From Streptomyces sp. NBC_01244 (lineage in GTDB: Bacteria > Actinomycetota > Actinomycetes > Streptomycetales > Streptomycetaceae): 64,000 nucleotides of DNA. The notes below the pieces were generated by a model, which did not search any database, was not told the origin of the DNA, and saw only the letters and a program-made list of their open reading frames with translations. Positions 1 through 8,299 of the stretch are shown piece after piece; the first letter of the stretch is position 1; each line of letters opens with the position of its first letter. A program made the translations under genes and the position numbers. The stretch is taken from assembly GCF_035987325.1 (NCBI RefSeq), contig NZ_CP108488.1, forward strand, positions 7,998,001-8,062,000. Reading direction: 5' to 3'.

Positions 1-1
1 G

Positions 2-250
2 CAGGTGTGCTCGCAGTGCGGCGTCAAGGACGGCCCCAAGCCCCTCAACGTCCGCATCTGGCAGTGCCAAGCGTGCAGCGCGTGGCTGGACCGGGACATC
101 AATGCGGCGGTCAACGTCGCCAAGGCCGCAGGACTTGCGGTATCAGCCTGTCGAGCGCGGGTAAGACCGGGACCTGTCCCGGCACAGCGCGAAGAAGCAG
201 GAACCCACCGAGACGGTCAGCCGACCGTGGTAGGAATCCTCTCCCTTTAG
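2..250 (+). CDS. TnpB-type nuclease of an IS200/IS605 element, C-terminal end (5' part lies outside the window)
   Basis: Only the last 82 codons are present, so the call rests on the C-terminus. The translation shows two CxxC pairs, CSQCG and CQAC about 19 residues later, followed by LDRDINAAVNVAKA. This is the zinc ribbon plus the last RuvC motif, with its catalytic Asp, of TnpB proteins (RNA-guided nucleases related to Cas12). The frame is open from the window edge, so the gene continues to the left. A 30-residue basic tail rich in R, P and G follows the RuvC motif. The TAG stop lies in the loop of a hairpin that looks like the element's right end. Whether a TnpA partner exists cannot be seen here. 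Confidence 0.85.
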   Translation, partial: QVCSQCGVKDGPKPLNVRIWQCQACSAWLDRDINAAVNVAKAAGLAVSACRARVRPGPVPAQREEAGTHRDGQPTVVGILSL

Positions 251-257
251 GGAGGGG
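238..257 (+). other. Hairpin at the right end of the TnpB element (possible 3' part of an omega-RNA)
   Basis: CCTCTCCC (238-245) pairs with GGGAGGGG (250-257) across a 4-nt loop, with 7 of 8 positions complementary. The loop contains the start of the tnpB stop codon. IS200/IS605 elements usually carry a subterminal hairpin just after tnpB, and in TnpB systems the guide RNA scaffold overlaps this right end. That role is inferred from position. The element probably ends near the AAGTCAAG around 263-270. Confidence 0.45.
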
Positions 258-322
258 ATCGGAAGTCAAGACAAGGTGTTCTGCATGCTCGACTTCCGCC
301 CGGACGCCCCGGCGGACACGGC

Positions 323-2086
323 TCAGAGGAAGTACAGCCGGCCGAGCGAGATGGAGTCGGCCGGCTCCGAGACCAGCGGCTCCCCGTCGAGGGACACCAG
401 GCCCGTGCCGGGATGCACGTCGACGCTGCCGGTACGGCTGTTGCGGAGCATGTGCTTCGGCCCGATGCCCCGGGTCCCGCGGACCGCCACCCGGCGGCGC
501 CGGGTGGGCATCATGTCGCCGTTCTGGACGGCCGCTTCCGCGACGAACGCCACTGAGATATCGGCCGCGGTGGCCCCGTACGCGCCGAACTGCGGCCCGA
601 GTACCAGGGGTTCGCAGCGGTCGGTCGACGCGTTGGGGTCGCCGGTGACCCCGTACGCGGGGAAGCCGCCCTTCAGGACCAGTTGGGGCTTGGCGCCGAA
701 GTACTCCGGCCACCACATCACGAGGTCCGCGAGCTTGCCGACCTCGATGGAGCCGACCTCGTGCGCGAGGCCGTGGGCGATGGCCGGGTTGATGGTCAGC
801 TTGGCCATGTAGCGCAGCACGCGCTCGTTGTCGTCGCCGCTCTCCGCCGTGCCGTAGGAGCCCTCGCCGTCCAGCGGGCCGAGCTCGGCCTTCATCTTCC
901 CGGCCATGGCGAAGGTGCGGCGTACGGTCTCGCCCGCGCGGCCCATTCCCTGGGCGTCGGAGGAGGTGATCCCGATGACCCCGAGGTCGTGCAGGAGGTC
1001 CTCGGCCCCCATCGTCCCGGCGCGGATCCGGTCGCGGGCCATGGCGGCGTCGCCGGGCAGGTCGACCTTCAGGTCGTGAGCCGAGACGATCATGCCGAAG
1101 TGTTCGCCCAGCGCGTCCCGGCCGAAGGGCAGGGTCGGGTTCGTGGAGGAGCCGATGACGTTCTCCACGCCGGCCATCTTCAGGACGTTGGGGACGTGGC
1201 CGCCGCCGCAGCCCTCGATGTGGAAGGCGTGGATGGTCCGGCCGTCCAGCACCCGCAGGGTGTCCTCGACGGAGAGGCACTCGTTCAATCCGTCGGTGTG
1301 CAGGGCGACTTGTACGTCGTGCTCCTCCGCGACGCGCAGGGCGGTGTCCAGGGCGCGGGTGTGCGCGCCCATGTCCTCGTGGACCTTGAACCCGGAGGCC
1401 CCGCCTTCGGCCAGGGCCTCGATCAGCGGGGCCGGGTCCGAGGAGGAACCGCGGGCCAGGAAGCCGATGTTGACGGGCCAGGCGTCGAAGGCGTTGAAGG
1501 CGTGCTTCAGCGCCCAGGGCGAGTTGACCCCGACCGCCCACACCGGGCCGAACTCCTGGCCGATGATCGTGGTGACCCCGGACGCCAGGGACGCCTCCAT
1601 GATCCGGGGGGAGAGCAGGTGGACGTGGGTGTCGACGGCGCCTGCCGTGACGATCATGCCCTCGCCGGAGACGATGGTCGTCCCCGTGCCGACCACGACC
1701 TCGACCCCGTCGAGGGTGTCGGGGTTGCCGGCCCTGCCTATGGCGTGGATGCGGCCTTCGCGGATGCCGATGCTGGTCTTGCGGATGCCGAGGACGGCGT
1801 CGATGACCAGGGCGTTGCTGATGACGATGTCGCAGGTGTCGCGGACGGCGGCGGCCTTCAGGTGCAGCCCGTCGCGGGCCGTCTTGCCGAAGCCGGCCAG
1901 GAACTCGTCCCCGGGCTTCTGCGAGTCGGACTCGACGCGGACGATGAGCCCGGAGTCGCCGAGCCGGATCCGGTCGCCCGCCCGGGGGCCGTGGACGGCC
2001 ATGTAGTCGTGCGGGTCGGTGCTGTCCGCCGGGGCGGCGCCCGGGCGGCCGTGGCAGCCCGCGGAGTCGAAGACGCTGCCGCTCAT
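323..2086 (-). CDS. ureC: Urease alpha subunit, divergent type lacking the flap cysteine
   Basis: 587 aa, the usual UreC length plus a short N-terminal extension. Urease splits urea to ammonia and carbamate at a two-nickel centre. The metal ligands are all visible: His154 and His156 (DTHVH), the carbamylated Lys234 and His236 (FKVHED), His263, His289 (FHIEGCGGGH) and Asp377 (TSSDAQGMGR). The usual flap MVCHHL reads IVSAHDL (334-339), so the mobile Cys is Ala336 while the neighbouring His337 stays. KxHEDWG has become KVHEDMG, and the conserved GTHATTCTPG loop is replaced and about four residues shorter. The start overlaps the ureAB stop by 4 bp (ATGA). No ureDEFG accessory genes are nearby. 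It is probably an enzyme, but a changed substrate or low activity is possible. Confidence 0.93.
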   Translation of the reverse strand: MSGSVFDSAGCHGRPGAAPADSTDPHDYMAVHGPRAGDRIRLGDSGLIVRVESDSQKPGDEFLAGFGKTARDGLHLKAAAVRDTCDIVISNALVIDAVLGIRKTSIGIREGRIHAIGRAGNPDTLDGVEVVVGTGTTIVSGEGMIVTAGAVDTHVHLLSPRIMEASLASGVTTIIGQEFGPVWAVGVNSPWALKHAFNAFDAWPVNIGFLARGSSSDPAPLIEALAEGGASGFKVHEDMGAHTRALDTALRVAEEHDVQVALHTDGLNECLSVEDTLRVLDGRTIHAFHIEGCGGGHVPNVLKMAGVENVIGSSTNPTLPFGRDALGEHFGMIVSAHDLKVDLPGDAAMARDRIRAGTMGAEDLLHDLGVIGITSSDAQGMGRAGETVRRTFAMAGKMKAELGPLDGEGSYGTAESGDDNERVLRYMAKLTINPAIAHGLAHEVGSIEVGKLADLVMWWPEYFGAKPQLVLKGGFPAYGVTGDPNASTDRCEPLVLGPQFGAYGATAADISVAFVAEAAVQNGDMMPTRRRRVAVRGTRGIGPKHMLRNSRTGSVDVHPGTGLVSLDGEPLVSEPADSISLGRLYFL

Positions 2087-2823
2087 GCCTGCTCCTGTCC
2101 TTGTGCCTGTTCTTTGTGCGAAGTCGCGCTGTCCTGGTACGAGGTGAGGTATCCCGTGGCCCGGGCCTTGGCCAGGGCGGCCTCGCGCGCGCCGGGCGCG
2201 TCCAGGGGGCCGTCGACGAGACCGGCGAAACCGATGGCGACGCGCGCCCCGCCGATGGGCAGCAGCTCCACCATGACGGTGGCTCCGACGTCGAAGCGGA
2301 CCGAGGAGCCCGCCGGTACGGCGAGCCGGGTGCCGTAGGCGGCGGCGCGGTCGAAGGCGAGGCGCGGGTTCGACTCGAAGAAGTGGAAGTGCGAGGTGAC
2401 GCTGATGGGCACGCTCGACGTGTTCCGCACGGCCAGCCGCACCGTCGGCGCGGCGGGCCCGTAACCCTCTCCGTCACCGGGCAGACCGGCGCCGGGGGCA
2501 TCGGCCCCGAGCGAACCCTCCTGCCGGAAGGGGTCGTCGATGACGCAGAGCCTCGTACCGTCGTCGAAAACGGCCTCGACCTGGATCGAGGTGACCACGT
2601 CGGGGACCCCGGGCAGCACCTCTTCGGCACTGAGCACGTGGCGGCCCGCCGTGATCGCCTCGGCCAGCCTGCGGCCGTCCCGTGCCGCCTCGCACACCGT
2701 GTCGGTGATCAGCGCGGTGGCCTCGGGGACGTTGAGCTTCACGCCGCGCGCGCGGCGGGCGCGGGCCAGTTCCGCAGCCGTGAAGATCAGCAGCCGGTCC
2801 CGCTCGGTCGGTGTCAGTCGCAT
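2083..2823 (-). CDS. ureAB: Urease gamma-beta fusion subunit
   Basis: 246 aa. Residues 1-100 match the small gamma subunit (MRLTPTERDRLLIF, LNVPEATALI, VLPGVPDVV). Residues 125-230 match the beta subunit (VRNTSSVPISVTSHFHFFESN, AYGTRLAVPAGSSVRFD). The two are joined by a Gly/Asp/Pro-rich linker. Such fusions are known in other urease clusters. Translation is coupled to ureC by a 4-bp overlap, and a GAGG lies just upstream of the ATG. The two genes would supply all three structural subunits, so the complex depends on accessory proteins encoded elsewhere. Confidence 0.92.
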   Translation of the reverse strand: MRLTPTERDRLLIFTAAELARARRARGVKLNVPEATALITDTVCEAARDGRRLAEAITAGRHVLSAEEVLPGVPDVVTSIQVEAVFDDGTRLCVIDDPFRQEGSLGADAPGAGLPGDGEGYGPAAPTVRLAVRNTSSVPISVTSHFHFFESNPRLAFDRAAAYGTRLAVPAGSSVRFDVGATVMVELLPIGGARVAIGFAGLVDGPLDAPGAREAALAKARATGYLTSYQDSATSHKEQAQGQEQA

Positions 2824-2870
2824 ACGGCCTCATCTGTGAAGGGAAGGGTGGGCCGCCCCGGTGTACTGCG

Positions 2871-2916
2871 GGTGCCGGTCCTGCCGGTCCTGCCGGTCCT
2901 GCCGGGTCCCGGCACC
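2871..2916 (+). repeat. Three tandem 9-bp GGTCCTGCC units inside a short dyad
   Basis: GGTCCTGCC is repeated head to tail at 2877-2885, 2886-2894 and 2895-2903. The run is flanked by GGTGCCGG (2871-2878) and its complement CCGGCACC (2909-2916). It sits 50 bp upstream of the ureAB start, where a promoter or leader is expected. No function can be assigned. Confidence 0.6.
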
Positions 2917-2933
2917 GGCGGGGGCTGGGGCCG

Positions 2934-2980
2934 GTCGTCACACTTCCGTCGTCGCCCGAGGCAGACGGGAGTGTGACGAC
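2934..2980 (-). terminator. Strong stem-loop just after the deiminase gene
   Basis: GTCGTCACACTTCCGTC (2934-2950) pairs with GACGGGAGTGTGACGAC (2964-2980), 16 of 17 positions complementary, with a 13-nt loop. It begins 5 bp past the stop codon of the minus-strand deiminase gene, the normal place for a hairpin terminator in streptomycetes, which often lack a U-tract. It separates the deiminase from the urease genes, so ureAB probably has its own promoter or relies on readthrough. Confidence 0.75.
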
Positions 2981-2985
2981 AGGCC

Positions 2986-4161
2986 TTAGGGGCGCGGTTC
3001 GGCCATCGTGGAGCAGTGGATGCCGCCGCCCCCGGCCATCAGCCGGTCGACGTCGAGCTGCACCACGGTCCGGCCGGGGAAGGCGGCCGCCAGGGCACGC
3101 TTCGCCGCCGCGTCCTTCGCGGAGTCCCCGAACTGGGCGGTGATGACAGCCCCGTTGACCACGTGGAAGTTCATGTACGAGTCGACGAACTCGGGGTTCT
3201 TCGAGCGCGTGGTGTCGGGCCCGTCGACCTTGATGACGGTCAGTCGCCGGCCCCGGGCGTCCGTGGCCGCGGAGAGGATCGAGAACTGCTCACGGGCATC
3301 GCGCGCCCAGATGTCGTCCCGGCTCGCCGGTGGCACCTGGACCATGACCACGCCGGGACGGATGAAGCGCGAGGTCACGTCGATGTGGTCGTCGGTGATG
3401 TCCTTGCCCTTGATGCCGGGCACCCAGATCATCTTGTCGGCCCCGTAGGCGTGGAGCACGGCGTCCTCGACCTCGGCCCGGCTCCAGCCCCGGTTGCGGT
3501 TCTTGTTGACGAGGCTGCTCTCCGTGGCCATCACGGTCCCGTCGCCGTCGGTCTCGATCGACCCGCCCTCGCCGACGAAATCCGTCTTGCCGAAGGGGAG
3601 ATGGGCCTCATAGGCGACGCTCTCCGCGACGTGGGCGTCGTAGGAGTGGGCCTGCTTGTTGCCCCAGCCGTTGAAGTTCAGGCCGATCGCGTCGAGGCCA
3701 CCGCGGCCGTCCCGGCGGAAGACCGGCGCGATGTCGCGCATCCAGAGGTCGTCGGTGCCGATGGCGGTGGTCACGGTCACGGCCGGGCCGCACCAGGAGC
3801 GGGCGGTGGCGGCCGTGTACGCGTCCGGGGCGCACATGACGACGGGCTCGTAGCGCGCGATCGTCTTCGCGATCAGCGCGATGTCCTCCTGGACTCCGGT
3901 CAGTGCGCGGCCGCCCCAGATGGATGAGCGCGAGGGCCAGGACATCCAGGTGCGGGCGTGCGGAACGTCATCGATGTCCACCCGCCAGCGCTGTACTCCC
4001 GCGCTCGGCGCCCGGACCGCCCCCGGGACCGCGGCAGCCGCGGTCCCGAGCGCGACTCCCGCCGCTCCGAGTCCGGCGGCCCCCAGGACGATCCGGCGGG
4101 AGGGGGCGGAGCCGAAGAACCGGCCGAGGAGGGAGCGGCTGTCGTCGGGGGAGTCGGGCAT
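2986..4161 (-). CDS. Agmatine deiminase / peptidyl-arginine deiminase family protein with Tat signal
   Basis: 391 aa from an ATG preceded by GGAGG eight bases upstream. A longer frame from a GTG at 4224 has no such site. The N-terminus carries a twin-arginine signal (SRRIVLGAAGLGAAGVALG), pointing to export of a folded enzyme. The catalytic body shows DDLWMRDIAPVF, TDDHIDV and the C-terminal nucleophile motif GGGGIHCSTM, as in agmatine deiminases, which turn agmatine into N-carbamoylputrescine and ammonia. The substrate could equally be another guanidino compound or peptidyl-arginine. It lies between a TetR gene and urease genes on the same strand, with a perfect palindrome 63 bp upstream of its start. 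The context suggests nitrogen recovery from guanidino compounds. Confidence 0.85.
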   Translation of the reverse strand: MPDSPDDSRSLLGRFFGSAPSRRIVLGAAGLGAAGVALGTAAAAVPGAVRAPSAGVQRWRVDIDDVPHARTWMSWPSRSSIWGGRALTGVQEDIALIAKTIARYEPVVMCAPDAYTAATARSWCGPAVTVTTAIGTDDLWMRDIAPVFRRDGRGGLDAIGLNFNGWGNKQAHSYDAHVAESVAYEAHLPFGKTDFVGEGGSIETDGDGTVMATESSLVNKNRNRGWSRAEVEDAVLHAYGADKMIWVPGIKGKDITDDHIDVTSRFIRPGVVMVQVPPASRDDIWARDAREQFSILSAATDARGRRLTVIKVDGPDTTRSKNPEFVDSYMNFHVVNGAVITAQFGDSAKDAAAKRALAAAFPGRTVVQLDVDRLMAGGGGIHCSTMAEPRP

Positions 4162-4224
4162 CGAGGGGCCTCCGGATCGAGTGGGGGTGCGGGCCGGGAG
4201 CGGCCACGGCCAGAACTCTGTCAC

Positions 4225-4242
4225 TGACTGAAAATTCAGTCA
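4225..4242. promoter_or_regulatory. 18-bp palindrome, likely TetR operator for the deiminase gene
   Basis: TGACTGAAAATTCAGTCA has perfect 8-bp arms around AA. It is 63 bp upstream of the deiminase ATG and 96 bp downstream of the TetR stop. The AT-rich content stands out in this GC-rich DNA. Size and symmetry fit a TetR-family dimer site; that the neighbouring TetR binds here is inferred from position. Confidence 0.7.
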
Positions 4243-4338
4243 AGACGCAGGGTGTGCGTGATCCCTACTGAGGGAGGAGACGTCCTACGAGGGCTGCGGC
4301 TCAGGTGGTGCGGCTGGGGCTGCGGCTGCGGCTGCGGC

Positions 4339-4932
4339 TCAGGCGGTGCGGGCGAGGCGGTCCAGCTCGGCGGCGATGGACGACACCATCAGCTCACGGG
4401 CGTGCGCCAGGGGCAGGCTGCCGCTGAGCCAGCGCGAGCTCAGCCCCTCCACCAGGGCGGTCAGCCGCTCGGCGGCACTGGTGAGGGCGGCGGCCGCGGC
4501 CATGGGGCGGACCTGCCCGAGCAGCTCGCTCACTTCCTGGATCCATACGCGGGTGGCGCCGGCGAGGTCTTCCCTCAGGTCGGGGTCGAACACCGCGCTG
4601 GCCCGCAGCTCTCCCCAGGCCGTGCTGTTCTCCCGTACCCCGGGGGCGTCCTGGAACTCCAGCAGGAGCGTCTGCTCCAGCTCGCCCAAAGCGTCGAGCG
4701 GCGGATCGGCGGGGTCGCGCTCCGCGGTGTAGCGGCCGGCGCGGTCGTTGATGAACTCCAGGGTGGCGCGGAGGATGCCCGCGCGGTCCTTGAAGTGGTA
4801 GTAGATCAAGGCCGTGGACACGCCCGCCTCGGCGGCGAGCTCCTCCACGCGCAGGCCGCGGACGCCGCGCCGGGCGATGACCCGCGCGGCGCCTTCCATG
4901 ATTGCCGTTCGACGATCAGCCACGGTCCGCAC
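4339..4932 (-). CDS. TetR-family transcriptional regulator
   Basis: 197 aa. The N-terminal helix-turn-helix is clear (MEGAARVIARRGVRGLRVEELAAEAGVSTALIYYHFKDRAGI, residues 12-53), followed by an all-helical ligand domain with no assignable ligand. It is transcribed toward the Tat deiminase, and the TGACTGA-type palindrome lies between the two. It most likely represses the deiminase gene, and perhaps itself, in response to a guanidino or amine compound. The ligand is not shown by the sequence. Confidence 0.92.
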   Translation of the reverse strand: MRTVADRRTAIMEGAARVIARRGVRGLRVEELAAEAGVSTALIYYHFKDRAGILRATLEFINDRAGRYTAERDPADPPLDALGELEQTLLLEFQDAPGVRENSTAWGELRASAVFDPDLREDLAGATRVWIQEVSELLGQVRPMAAAAALTSAAERLTALVEGLSSRWLSGSLPLAHARELMVSSIAAELDRLARTA

Positions 4933-4967
4933 CTTACCCGGAGGGTGGGTGCCGGGGTGGGTCGGGA

Positions 4968-4987
4968 CTGACCGAAGGTCTGGTCAG
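4968..4987. promoter_or_regulatory. Interrupted palindrome upstream of the TetR gene
   Basis: CTGACC (4968-4973) and GGTCAG (4982-4987) flank an 8-bp spacer. It starts 36 bp upstream of the TetR start and overlaps the stop codon of the preceding NACHT gene. The half-site TGAC is shared with the deiminase operator, so autoregulation is possible; a small terminator is the alternative. Confidence 0.4.
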
Positions 4988-7900
4988 CGCCCTTGGGAGA
5001 CCGTGATGCGGGAGGGCAGTGAGGCGACCCCCTCGAGCATTCTGGCGGGCAGGTCGATCTCGAAAGCCTCCAGGGTGACGATGTCCGCCAGTGTGGAGAC
5101 GTCGAGGCAGGGCGTGAGCGTCCCTGAGTACACCCCGGAGACGAGGCCGGGGAAGGCGTGCGGCAGCCGGTCGAGCACCAGCTGCGCCGCGGATACGCCG
5201 TCGTCATCGTGGAGGGTGAGGGCGGTGACCTGTGCCAGGACGACGTCAGGAGGAAGGGTCTCCAGCGAGACGGCCTCCAGCGCGAGGGTCCGGAGCGCAG
5301 GCAGCTCTGTCATCTCCTGCCAGTCCTCGGCGGAGATCCGGTCGGATAGGTGAGTGAGGGACGTCAGGGCGGCGAATCGGGAGAGTCCCTTCAGGTCCCG
5401 CTCCGACACGGCTCCCTCCACCCTGTTCAGGGCGTGCAGGGGCGCGCGCGGGGGAAGGGATTCCGGGGACCGGCACAGCGAAACGCCGTTGTAGAGCCAT
5501 AGGTGGGTCAGCGTCGTCAGGCGGTTCAGCCGGCTCAGGTCCATGGTGGGCGAGCCCTCGATGGCCAGGCGCCTGATCGGAAGCTCGTCGAGAGGGGAAA
5601 GGTCCGTGAGCGCGGGGCAGTGGAGGGCTGAGAACGATGCGAGCCCCGATTGGGCCCGCAGGAATTCCAGATCCGTCAGCGGGTGACTCGTCAGCCGGAG
5701 CTTCGTGATCTTGTGTCGGGAAAGGTACGACGTGAGCGTCTCCACGGACACGGCGTTCCTGACGTCCAGCGAGTCCGCGCGGAGGTTCAGGCGCTCCAGA
5801 TGGAGCAGTTGTGCGTCGGAGGTGACGCTGTAGTCGAGACCGTCAGGGTCGAGGTGTGCGATGACCTCATCGGCGTACCGGGCGCTGTCGAACCGCGACC
5901 AGGCCCACATGAGCTGGCTGCGCACCCTGAGGGAGGGGTGCCCGGAGTAGCCGGCCAGGAAGGGTATGGCCGCATCGGACGCGACCTTGGAAGCAGCGAT
6001 GACGGTGTAGTAGCAGTCCGATTCGTCCAGGCCGTCGGGGCCGGGCAGGAGGTCCAGGATCAGTGGACCCAAAGTGCCCAAGGCGCGGGCGCTGAACTCG
6101 TCGCGCGGCGTGATCAGCCTGGTAGTGCGTTCCTCCACCGCCTCGCGGACGGACGGGTCCAGGGTCGTGGCGTGCTCCAGGCAGGCGGCGGCGAGGAGGT
6201 ACACGCGGCGGTCTTCGGTGCGGTCGCCGAGGGTCAGCATGTCCTCGAAGAGGGTCACCCGCTCGCGGGGCCGGGCCAGGGCGACGGCCATGCGGATGAC
6301 GTCCTCCCACTGGTCGTCCGCGGCGTGCGCGGCGAGCAGGCCGAAGTCGCCCTCCTCCACCGCCGCCCGCGCGCCCAGGAAGTCCTGGAAGGTGCGGTGG
6401 ATGAAGTCCACCGTTCCCGGGGCCGGCTGGCGGAGCAGGCCGCTGCGCTGGAGGAAGTGGTCGAAGACGGCCGACGCCCCGCCCAGTGCCGCGGCCTCGG
6501 GGACGGCGGGCAGGGCCCGGCCGATGATGTCCTCGGCCTGGGAACGGTCCATCTCCGTACGGCCGTTCTTGATCAGCCAGTACGCGAGCCGCTGGAGGAG
6601 TTCGAGCTGCGGCTCCTCCCGGAGGTCGGGGACCTTCATGTCCCGTTCCCGGTCGCGGCGGCTGATCAGCATGGACAGCGCTGCCTCATACAAGTCCTTG
6701 CGTCCGTGGGGGAGATAGCCGCGCCGGTCGCGGTGGAGCGCGCAGATCAGGCCGCACAGCAGGGGGTTGGTGGCCAGCCTGCCGAGGTCGGCCTTCGTTG
6801 CGACGGCGGTGAGGAGCTGCTCCTCGTACACGTCGAGTTCGGCCGCGGACTCGGACCCGTCGCGGGCGGCCGCGTGCCAGCGCCTGATGAAGGTGGCGGT
6901 GTCGGCGCGCCCCATGGAGGACAGTGCCAGTTCGCCGAAGTCTTCCGCGGTGAGCCAGTCCTGGCCGACGGCCGACGGGCGTGAGGTGACCAGCCAGCGG
7001 TTGCCGTCGTCGTCGTACGTGTCGATGAGGTCCCGCAGCCAGCGGCGGGTCCGGTCCCGCTCCGGTTCCGGGATCTCGTCGATGCCGTCCACGAGGACCA
7101 GCCCCCGGCCGGCGGTCAGCACCCGGTGCTCCCATCCGGCGGGCTGGGAGCCGGCGAGCGGGCAGCCGATCGCGGCGAGGAAGTCCTTGGGGGCCGGCAA
7201 CCGCTCGCCGTGGCGGGTGAGGGTGCGCAGGGGGAGCACGAAGGGGACCCGGTCGCGGAGGTACGCGGGCCGGTCCGGGCGGTCCTGCTGCGCGGCGGTG
7301 ACCGCCAGCCACTGGACGAGCGTGGTCTTCCCCGAACCGGCCTCGCCCCGCAGGAGGACGCGGGGGGTGCGGGCCAGCGCTTGATCGGCGGGCTGGGTTT
7401 CCAGAGTCCGCTGCACCGCGAGGAAATCGTCCGCGGACTCGTAGGCGTCCCAGGAGATCTCCGTGCGCCCCAGCGGTGCAGCCTCCAGGCTCAGGTACGC
7501 CACGTCCAGCGGCCAGCGCGCGGGCGAATTGCTCAGGTCGATGCCGTAGATGGTGAGTTTGGAGTGCTTCTTCGCCACGTACGGCAGGTACGTGGCCTCG
7601 AACGCGGCGTCCGCCGCGTCGGGCAGCGGAGTGCGCCGGATCAACTCGTTCGTCTTCGAAGTCAGTTCGTCCACCGCTCGGGTCTGCCCGACCAGCGCAT
7701 GCGCCGTGAAGGTCTTGCGCTGGGTGAAGAACTCCAGGATGTGCAGGGAGGCGACGCCGAGCAGGGCCTCGTAGAAGTGCGTGGCGTCGGCGGAGAGGTG
7801 GCGCTCCGGGCGGTCGGCCGCGCGGCGCAGTTCGCGGGCGAAGGCTTCCGGCCCGAGGCGGACCGCGTCGACGTCCGTGATCGTGAGGTCGCCGAGGGCG

Positions 7901-8178
7901 TGCAGGGTGGTGGCGAGGGCGTCGGTGACGGCTTCGCGCTCGTCCGCCGGGATCCGGCGTTCGCCCGTACTCAGGGCCTGCCGGACGAGGGTGTCGGACA
8001 GGGCCCGTACATCGGACTCGGTGAGGGTGCGCTTCTCGCCCTTGAACGAGACGTACCCCGAGATCCGGACCGGCTTGTCGACCAGTCCCGCCCCGGGGCC
8101 GTCGGTGACGAAGAACTTCCGGACGAGCGGGCCGATCACGGCCGTCGCCAACTTGAGCCCGATGGCTGTGGGTTCCAC
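4984..8178 (-). CDS. NACHT-type STAND NTPase with leucine-rich repeats (bacterial NLR-like)
   Basis: 1064 aa from a GTG preceded by a GGGGGG run; the frame stays open far upstream but is not coding there. Residues 1-250 form a helical N-terminal domain. The NACHT NTPase follows: Walker A GEAGSGKTTL at about 275-284, Walker B LVLVDGIDEIPE at about 357-368 and VTSRPSA near 396. A helical repeat region follows, then leucine-rich repeats from about 820 to the end (LTTLTHLWLYNG, LTSLTHLSD, LPALRTLALE). Proteins of this plan are signal-sensing ATPases; some bacterial NACHT proteins defend against phage. No separate effector gene adjoins it, so an effector would have to be in the N-terminal helical domain. 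It is divergent from a Ser/Thr kinase. A defence role is inferred. Confidence 0.87.
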   Translation of the reverse strand: MEPTAIGLKLATAVIGPLVRKFFVTDGPGAGLVDKPVRISGYVSFKGEKRTLTESDVRALSDTLVRQALSTGERRIPADEREAVTDALATTLHALGDLTITDVDAVRLGPEAFARELRRAADRPERHLSADATHFYEALLGVASLHILEFFTQRKTFTAHALVGQTRAVDELTSKTNELIRRTPLPDAADAAFEATYLPYVAKKHSKLTIYGIDLSNSPARWPLDVAYLSLEAAPLGRTEISWDAYESADDFLAVQRTLETQPADQALARTPRVLLRGEAGSGKTTLVQWLAVTAAQQDRPDRPAYLRDRVPFVLPLRTLTRHGERLPAPKDFLAAIGCPLAGSQPAGWEHRVLTAGRGLVLVDGIDEIPEPERDRTRRWLRDLIDTYDDDGNRWLVTSRPSAVGQDWLTAEDFGELALSSMGRADTATFIRRWHAAARDGSESAAELDVYEEQLLTAVATKADLGRLATNPLLCGLICALHRDRRGYLPHGRKDLYEAALSMLISRRDRERDMKVPDLREEPQLELLQRLAYWLIKNGRTEMDRSQAEDIIGRALPAVPEAAALGGASAVFDHFLQRSGLLRQPAPGTVDFIHRTFQDFLGARAAVEEGDFGLLAAHAADDQWEDVIRMAVALARPRERVTLFEDMLTLGDRTEDRRVYLLAAACLEHATTLDPSVREAVEERTTRLITPRDEFSARALGTLGPLILDLLPGPDGLDESDCYYTVIAASKVASDAAIPFLAGYSGHPSLRVRSQLMWAWSRFDSARYADEVIAHLDPDGLDYSVTSDAQLLHLERLNLRADSLDVRNAVSVETLTSYLSRHKITKLRLTSHPLTDLEFLRAQSGLASFSALHCPALTDLSPLDELPIRRLAIEGSPTMDLSRLNRLTTLTHLWLYNGVSLCRSPESLPPRAPLHALNRVEGAVSERDLKGLSRFAALTSLTHLSDRISAEDWQEMTELPALRTLALEAVSLETLPPDVVLAQVTALTLHDDDGVSAAQLVLDRLPHAFPGLVSGVYSGTLTPCLDVSTLADIVTLEAFEIDLPARMLEGVASLPSRITVSQGR

Positions 8179-8299
8179 GTGTGCCCCCCATAGAGCTGTG
8201 CCGGTGCCGCCCGACGCGATTCTAGAGTGCGCCGTGCTCAGGCCGCCGGGGGAGCGGGCTACGGCATCATGGCTCCGGGATCGGGTGAGGGGGAGCGCG

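Noticed and set aside
111..2630. 839-codon open frame opposite the urease frame phase
   Set aside because: It is Arg/Pro-rich low-complexity translation in another phase of the ureAB and ureC genes, as expected from high GC.
2871..2916. Tandem 9-bp repeats as a CRISPR array
   Set aside because: The units are contiguous without spacers, only three copies, and no cas gene is present.
4208..4224. GTG at 4224 as the deiminase start
   Set aside because: It would place 21 extra residues before the Tat signal and would run through the operator palindrome; ATG 4161 has a good GGAGG.
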